This document shows positions 60,433-64,000 of a stretch of 64,000 nt of DNA, one piece after another; within the stretch, counting starts at the first letter, position 1; every line of letters begins with the position of its first letter. The position numbers were made by a program, and so were the translations under genes. A model generated the notes under the pieces. It was not told the origin of the DNA, made no database searches, and saw only the letters and a list, made by a program, of their open reading frames with translations. Source of the DNA: Chryseobacterium sp. (GTDB taxonomy: Bacteria; Bacteroidota; Bacteroidia; Flavobacteriales; Weeksellaceae); NCBI RefSeq assembly GCF_019236175.1, contig NZ_JAFAJM010000024.1, positions 1 through 64,000 on the forward strand, read 5' to 3'.

Positions 60433-61632
60433 TTATACCAATTCAAAAAATGTTCTTTTGCCAATTTTTATTTTAGTTTGTGGCAGGAGTTTTACTGTTT
60501 CATCCGGATCGATAACTTTAACAGCGTTAATCTGAATCCCTCCGCCTTCAATCAGCCTTTTTACTGCTGATTTACTGAGGTCATTTTTTAGCTGATGGCA
60601 TAGCTCAAGCAATGTAACAGAGTCGCCGGTACTGAATAATGCATCTATTATAACAGGGGCAAATATTTTCTCCTCAGGATTTTTGCTCTGGAGCTGACTC
60701 ATGAAAAACTGTCCCGCATTTTCAGCCAGTGCTTCATTATGGTATTGGGTGATGATGTTTTTTGCAATTGTTTTTTTGACATTCATCGGGTTTTCACCAT
60801 TTTCTATTTTTGATTTTAAATTTATTTTTTCTTCGGATGAAAAATCTGTAGTCAGGTCTATGAATTCATCAATTAATGCATCGGGAATAGACATCGTTTT
60901 TCCGAACATTTCATTAGGTTCATCGGTCAGTCCTATGATATTGTTTAATGATTTACTCATTTTTTCTTTTCCGTCAAGACCTTTTAGCAGAGGCATGCAC
61001 ATTACAATCTGAGCCGGCATCTGGTGAGCTTCCTGAAGTTGTCTTCCCATCGTACAGTTAAAAAGCTGGTCTGTGCCCCCCATTTCAATATCACATTCAA
61101 TTTTTACAGAATCAAAAGCCTGCAGAATAGGGTATACCAGTTCATGCATAGCAATAGGTGTATTTTCTGTAAACCTTTTACTGAAATCATTTCTGTGCAT
61201 CAGCTGGGCTACCGTTACTTTTGATATCAGCTCAATCACCTCAGGAAACCCAAGACTGTCCAGCCAATCAGAATTGAACACAATTTTTGTTTTCTTCATG
61301 TCAATAATTTTAGACAACTGGTTGATGTAAGTTTGTGCATTATGCTCCACATCTTCTTTACTCAAAGGTTTTCTTGCTTTGTTCTTTCCGGTAGGATCAC
61401 CTATTCTCGCTGTAAAACTTCCTACAACAATAATAATCTGATGCCCCAGATTCTGAAATTGTCTGAGTTTTTTGAGTACGACAGCATGGCCGAGATGAAG
61501 ATCCGGTGCTGTAGGATCAAAACCGAGCTTGATCGTTAATTTTCGGTTGTCTTCGTGGGCTTTTTTTAGTTTTTCTACCAATCCGTTTTCCGGAAGAATA
61601 ATAGCCACATTTTCCTGTAATGTATGAATCAT
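60433..61632 (-). CDS. tyrS: Tyrosyl-tRNA synthetase
   Basis: 399 residues. Class I motifs: GFDPTAPDLHLGH (residues about 37-49, HIGH-type) and GKEKMSKSLNN (near 225, KMSKS). A C-terminal S4-like RNA-binding domain (LIEGGGIQINAVKV) ends the protein. The GFDPTAPDLHLGH start is that of the TyrZ type rather than the long TyrS type. It charges tRNA-Tyr. It is monocistronic. Confidence 0.96.
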   Translation of the reverse strand: MIHTLQENVAIILPENGLVEKLKKAHEDNRKLTIKLGFDPTAPDLHLGHAVVLKKLRQFQNLGHQIIIVVGSFTARIGDPTGKNKARKPLSKEDVEHNAQTYINQLSKIIDMKKTKIVFNSDWLDSLGFPEVIELISKVTVAQLMHRNDFSKRFTENTPIAMHELVYPILQAFDSVKIECDIEMGGTDQLFNCTMGRQLQEAHQMPAQIVMCMPLLKGLDGKEKMSKSLNNIIGLTDEPNEMFGKTMSIPDALIDEFIDLTTDFSSEEKINLKSKIENGENPMNVKKTIAKNIITQYHNEALAENAGQFFMSQLQSKNPEEKIFAPVIIDALFSTGDSVTLLELCHQLKNDLSKSAVKRLIEGGGIQINAVKVIDPDETVKLLPQTKIKIGKRTFFELV

Positions 61633-61652
61633 ATTGAATAATTTTAAAAATG

Positions 61653-61680
61653 AAAAAACCCGGACAGGGATTGTCCGGGC
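61653..61680 (-). terminator. Terminator on the minus strand upstream of tyrS
   Basis: CCCGGACA-GGGAT-TGTCCGGG with an A run on its left on the plus strand. It probably ends the quinone reductase transcript. Confidence 0.8.
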
Positions 61681-61841
61681 TCTATATATATGTTAGATTA
61701 TTTTATTAAAGTACAGCTATAGAAAGTCTTCCCGAACAATAGGTCGGGTTGTAATATTCACTGAAAAACGGAAGACGCAATATGCTGTTTAAGTGTTTCA
61801 TCTGAAGTATAAATATACTTAATCCTCTGAAGATCCAATAT

Positions 61842-61901
61842 TTAAACCATTAAGACAGTCCGGGCTATAAGAAGATATTGTAACCCGTCCTAATGGTTTA
61901 A
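61842..61901. repeat. Long imperfect inverted repeat
   Basis: TTTAAACCATTA at the left and TAATGGTTTAAA at the right pair perfectly; inside, GACAGTCCGGG faces CCCGTCC with a mismatch or bulge. It may be an RNA structure or a remnant of a small mobile repeat. Confidence 0.5.
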
Positions 61902-61969
61902 AATAATGGTTCAAAACAATTTTACTTATCGTTTTCGTAGCGAATACCATGCCATAGTCATATCGGTTT

Positions 61970-62560
61970 TCAGATGTTGGAAACAGACTGGCTATATGTA
62001 TTCTGAATTTGTTCTTTCCATATTTCAAGATCTTCGGAAGTCGCTTTGTCTGCCTTATCAAAAAAGAAATGTCGGATAATCTCAAAACCGCAGTATGTAA
62101 AAATTCCATGATCGGAAGTAAGGGTGAGTGCTTTGTTCATTTCGATGTGTTTATACTCTTCATGAGACTTTCCATGGGTGTTGATAATTACTGTTTTTTT
62201 TCCTTTCAGAAGTCCTTTCTGTATCCCCTGATCATAGCGGTATGCAAACCCATAGCTGAAGACTCGGTCTATATAGCCTTTTATGATCGCCGGTAAACCA
62301 GTCCACCATATCGGATAAATAAAAGTAACCTGTTCGGCCCAGGAAATATAATCCTGCTCTTCTTTTACATCATCGGATACCTTTCCGCTGTATTGTTTCT
62401 GCATGTCGGCCAGAGATAAGACCGGATCGAAATTCAGGTGATAAAGATCCCGAATTTTTATGTCATGATTTTCGGATTGAAGTGTTTCTGTGACATGATT
62501 CAGAATACTTCGGTTTAAACTGTTTTCGTTCGGATGAGCGTAAATAATCAAATGTCTCAT
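61970..62560 (-). CDS. NAD(P)H quinone oxidoreductase-like flavoprotein
   Basis: 196 residues, flavodoxin-like fold. It begins LIIYAHPNENSLNRSIL and has FIYPIWWTGLPAIIKGYIDRVFSYGFAY (in parts, near 75-100) and the GLLKGKKTVIINTHGKS segment near 118, as in the KefF/MdaB/NQO1 group that reduces quinones with FMN or FAD. It has its own promoter box (62587-62594) and lies 78 nt downstream of an AraC-type regulator, its probable controller. Confidence 0.88.
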   Translation of the reverse strand: MRHLIIYAHPNENSLNRSILNHVTETLQSENHDIKIRDLYHLNFDPVLSLADMQKQYSGKVSDDVKEEQDYISWAEQVTFIYPIWWTGLPAIIKGYIDRVFSYGFAYRYDQGIQKGLLKGKKTVIINTHGKSHEEYKHIEMNKALTLTSDHGIFTYCGFEIIRHFFFDKADKATSEDLEIWKEQIQNTYSQSVSNI

Positions 62561-62586
62561 TGTTGTATTGTTTTAAATTCTTGAGA

Positions 62587-62594
62587 CAAAATTA
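62587..62594 (-). promoter_or_regulatory. TAnnTTTG promoter box of the quinone reductase gene
   Basis: TAATTTTG on the minus strand, 26 nt before the ATG, in the 77-nt gap behind the AraC gene. Confidence 0.55.
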
Positions 62595-62637
62595 GAACAG
62601 CGGTATCTGTAAAAATTGTAAGAAAACGAAACAACGG

Positions 62638-63462
62638 TTATTTTGATTTCGGATTACAGATATCCTGCTGGAATTTCAGATATTGAGCAGGAGAAATGTT
62701 AATAAAATGTCTGAAATCATGAATGAGCTGACTCTGATCATAGTATCCGCATTCATCAATAATGGCAAACCATTGCACCGGATTTTGTTTTGAAGTTTCT
62801 TCCTCTATGATTTTTATAGCCTTTAAAAAACGTTGATAGCGGCTGATTTCTTTTAGTGAATATCCGAACTGTTCTTTCTGCTTCCGCTGGATATTTCTTT
62901 CAGTCTGTCGGGTTTCTTCAGCAATTACCTTTATGGCACTCAGATGTTCATTCTCAAAACTGCTTAAAAGCTGTCCGGTACTATCCTGTTCTTTCAGGTA
63001 GAGGCTGCAAAATTTTAAAATGTGATCTACCTGTGCTGTTGGAGAGGTAATTTCGCTCAGTTGTTGCCATACACTGGTGAAACAATTTTCTTCCAGAAGC
63101 TCATCCGGATGGGTGACAACCTTATTTTCCATTGAAAATTTCCCGAAAAATCTAAAGAAAGCATTGTCTTTAAAATTAGCAACAAGAATAGATGTCCGAG
63201 GGGGTAGGGTATATTCAAAAGCTTGTCTTACAGGACCGGATACCATGCATTTGTCCACGCTGATCTTCGTATTTTCACGTGTCGTCATGGAGGCACTTTC
63301 ACCGAAACAAAATAAAAGTATGGTCTGATAAGTAGGAAGCAGCTTTTTGGTCACAGGATGATCAGAAATATTTTCTGCAAAATAGAAATGTGTGAATACG
63401 TTCGCAAATTTCTCTGGAACTGAAATTCTCAACTCATTATATTCCGGCTGTAACTCCTGCAT
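62638..63462 (-). CDS. AraC family transcriptional regulator
   Basis: 274 residues. The N-terminal part is an AraC-type sensing domain without recognised ligand residues. The C-terminal AraC HTH (about residues 165-270) reads AEETRQTERNIQRKQKEQFGYSLKEISRYQRFLKAI and YDQSQLIHDFRHFINISPAQYLKFQ (in parts). It follows the GNAT gene by 17 nt and precedes the quinone reductase gene, so it may respond to an electrophile or quinone. Confidence 0.88.
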   Translation of the reverse strand: MQELQPEYNELRISVPEKFANVFTHFYFAENISDHPVTKKLLPTYQTILLFCFGESASMTTRENTKISVDKCMVSGPVRQAFEYTLPPRTSILVANFKDNAFFRFFGKFSMENKVVTHPDELLEENCFTSVWQQLSEITSPTAQVDHILKFCSLYLKEQDSTGQLLSSFENEHLSAIKVIAEETRQTERNIQRKQKEQFGYSLKEISRYQRFLKAIKIIEEETSKQNPVQWFAIIDECGYYDQSQLIHDFRHFINISPAQYLKFQQDICNPKSK

Positions 63463-63479
63463 AAGATATTACGGTTTAA

Positions 63480-63944
63480 TTAGTCTATTTTTTTACTCAT
63501 TTTATAGTTGATGAGGTCTGCACCTTTTATATTGACAGTTTGTTGACAGATCGTTTTAAAACCCATTTTTTCAAAAAAAGGTTTAGCGGTTATGCTCACA
63601 TCAGCGGTTAGTTCAGTAGTATCTTGCCGTAGTGCTTCTTTCTCAATCTGAGTATACAATTTTAAGGCAACTCCCTGTTGCTGATATTGATGATGGATGA
63701 AGAGCAGATCAATATAACTTCCGTGATCAAGTGTACAGAAGCCTATAAGTTTATGGCCAGATTCAGCAACCAAAACCATTTGATTTTGCATAACTTTATG
63801 CCACCTGGTCTCGTTTTCCGTTCCCGATTTCCATGCCTCGATCTGCTCATTATTATAATCTTTTTGACAGACATAAGTAATGGTATCAGCAAACAGCTGC
63901 TTCATTGCCGATAAGTCATTTATATTTCCCTCCCTGATTATCAT
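63480..63944 (-). CDS. GNAT family N-acetyltransferase
   Basis: 154 residues. It starts MIIREGNINDLSAMKQLFADTI and has LFIHHQYQQQGVALKLYTQIEKEA (in parts, near 78-100) with the acetyl-CoA loop QxxGxA form, and KPFFEKMGFKTICQQTVNIKG near the end. The substrate is unknown. It lies 17 nt upstream of the AraC regulator, on the same strand, and probably shares its transcript. Confidence 0.85.
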   Translation of the reverse strand: MIIREGNINDLSAMKQLFADTITYVCQKDYNNEQIEAWKSGTENETRWHKVMQNQMVLVAESGHKLIGFCTLDHGSYIDLLFIHHQYQQQGVALKLYTQIEKEALRQDTTELTADVSITAKPFFEKMGFKTICQQTVNIKGADLINYKMSKKID

Positions 63945-63953
63945 ATTTTATTT

Positions 63954-64000
63954 TTAAATATATTGTTGTTCGTAGAGTTTTTGCTGTTTCTCAGTAAGAA
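63954..64000 (-). CDS. C-terminus of an unknown gene (cut by the window edge)
   Basis: On the minus strand the last 47 nt of the window read in frame as LTEKQQKLYEQQYI followed by TAA at 63956-63954. The composition is that of a real soluble helical end. Too short for identification. Another frame is also open here, so this call is tentative. Confidence 0.4.
   Translation of the reverse strand, partial: LTEKQQKLYEQQYI

Larger units (their letters stand above)
61633..61969. other. 337-nt intergenic region between tyrS and the quinone reductase gene
   Basis: It holds a minus-strand terminator (61653-61680) and a long imperfect inverted repeat at 61842-61901. A short minus-strand frame here overlaps the quinone reductase gene in another frame and is not supported. 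Confidence 0.5.

Noticed and set aside
61819..62109. 96-codon minus-strand ORF
   Set aside because: It overlaps the quinone reductase in another frame and includes the inverted repeat; no protein features.
1..64000. CRISPR arrays, prophage, intact insertion sequences, replication origin
   Set aside because: No regularly spaced repeats, phage genes, transposase frames or clusters of DnaA-like boxes were seen while reading the window.

Overview
The window looks like a chromosomal segment of a flavobacterium close to Chryseobacterium (Bacteroidota, Weeksellaceae). This is inferred from the AT-rich sequence, from the many TAnnTTTG promoter boxes typical of the phylum's sigma factor, from lineage-restricted families (DUF6427, DUF6341, OstA-like, DUF3109), and from RHS loci of the flavobacterial type. 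No database search was possible; all names rest on motifs and remembered family features.

Layout. 1-3.4 kb is the 3' end of a polymorphic-toxin RHS locus: one RHS gene with an HEMQH zincin-like tip and a lipoprotein (likely immunity), followed by two decayed RHS tips and a small membrane protein (another likely immunity gene). tRNA-Gln and der follow. 5.2-9.6 kb carries a GNAT gene behind a 1306-residue synthetase with the layout of epsilon-poly-lysine synthetase (A domain, carrier, six membrane segments, three hexapeptide-like domains). 9.8-11.8 kb has upp, an alpha/beta hydrolase and comF. 12-16.5 kb is a glyoxylate-shunt locus: a ScfR/RamB-like regulator divergent from aceB-aceA, with two GCGA-N4-TCGC palindromes between them. 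16.7-21.7 kb has a Skp-like chaperone, thioesterase, queD, an LpxH-like enzyme, a LuxE-like protein, a nuclease-fold protein and aquaporin. 21.9-26.9 kb is accessory: a DUF5715-like protein, unknown proteins, a two-component system and a DUF2235 protein that has lost its nucleophilic serine. 27-32.8 kb has an ABC-F protein and a TonB receptor/lipoprotein set probably for a metal. From 33 kb on the genes are mostly core: tig, a LolA-like protein, DUF3109/DUF6427/DUF6341, UspA, a VirK-like protein, a GT87 enzyme, a FAH-family protein, an exonuclease, pssA, an LTA synthase-like protein, pdhB, kup, a Fur-family regulator with an OstA-like protein, aminotransferases, yqgE, pdxH, HU, panD, two TerD proteins, tyrS, and an AraC/quinone-reductase group.

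Cross-cutting signals. At least seven genes have their start codon only 3-5 nt after a TAnnTTTG box, which suggests leaderless mRNAs. One intergenic region has a symmetric bidirectional promoter. Two enzymes appear to lack their catalytic residue (DUF2235 Ser to Gly; class IV aminotransferase Lys to Arg). One amidase is a truncated, frameshifted fragment. The best candidates for an under-described system are the Pls-like synthetase with its GNAT, the RHS tip graveyard with new toxin/immunity pairs, and the ScfR-aceBA operator pair.
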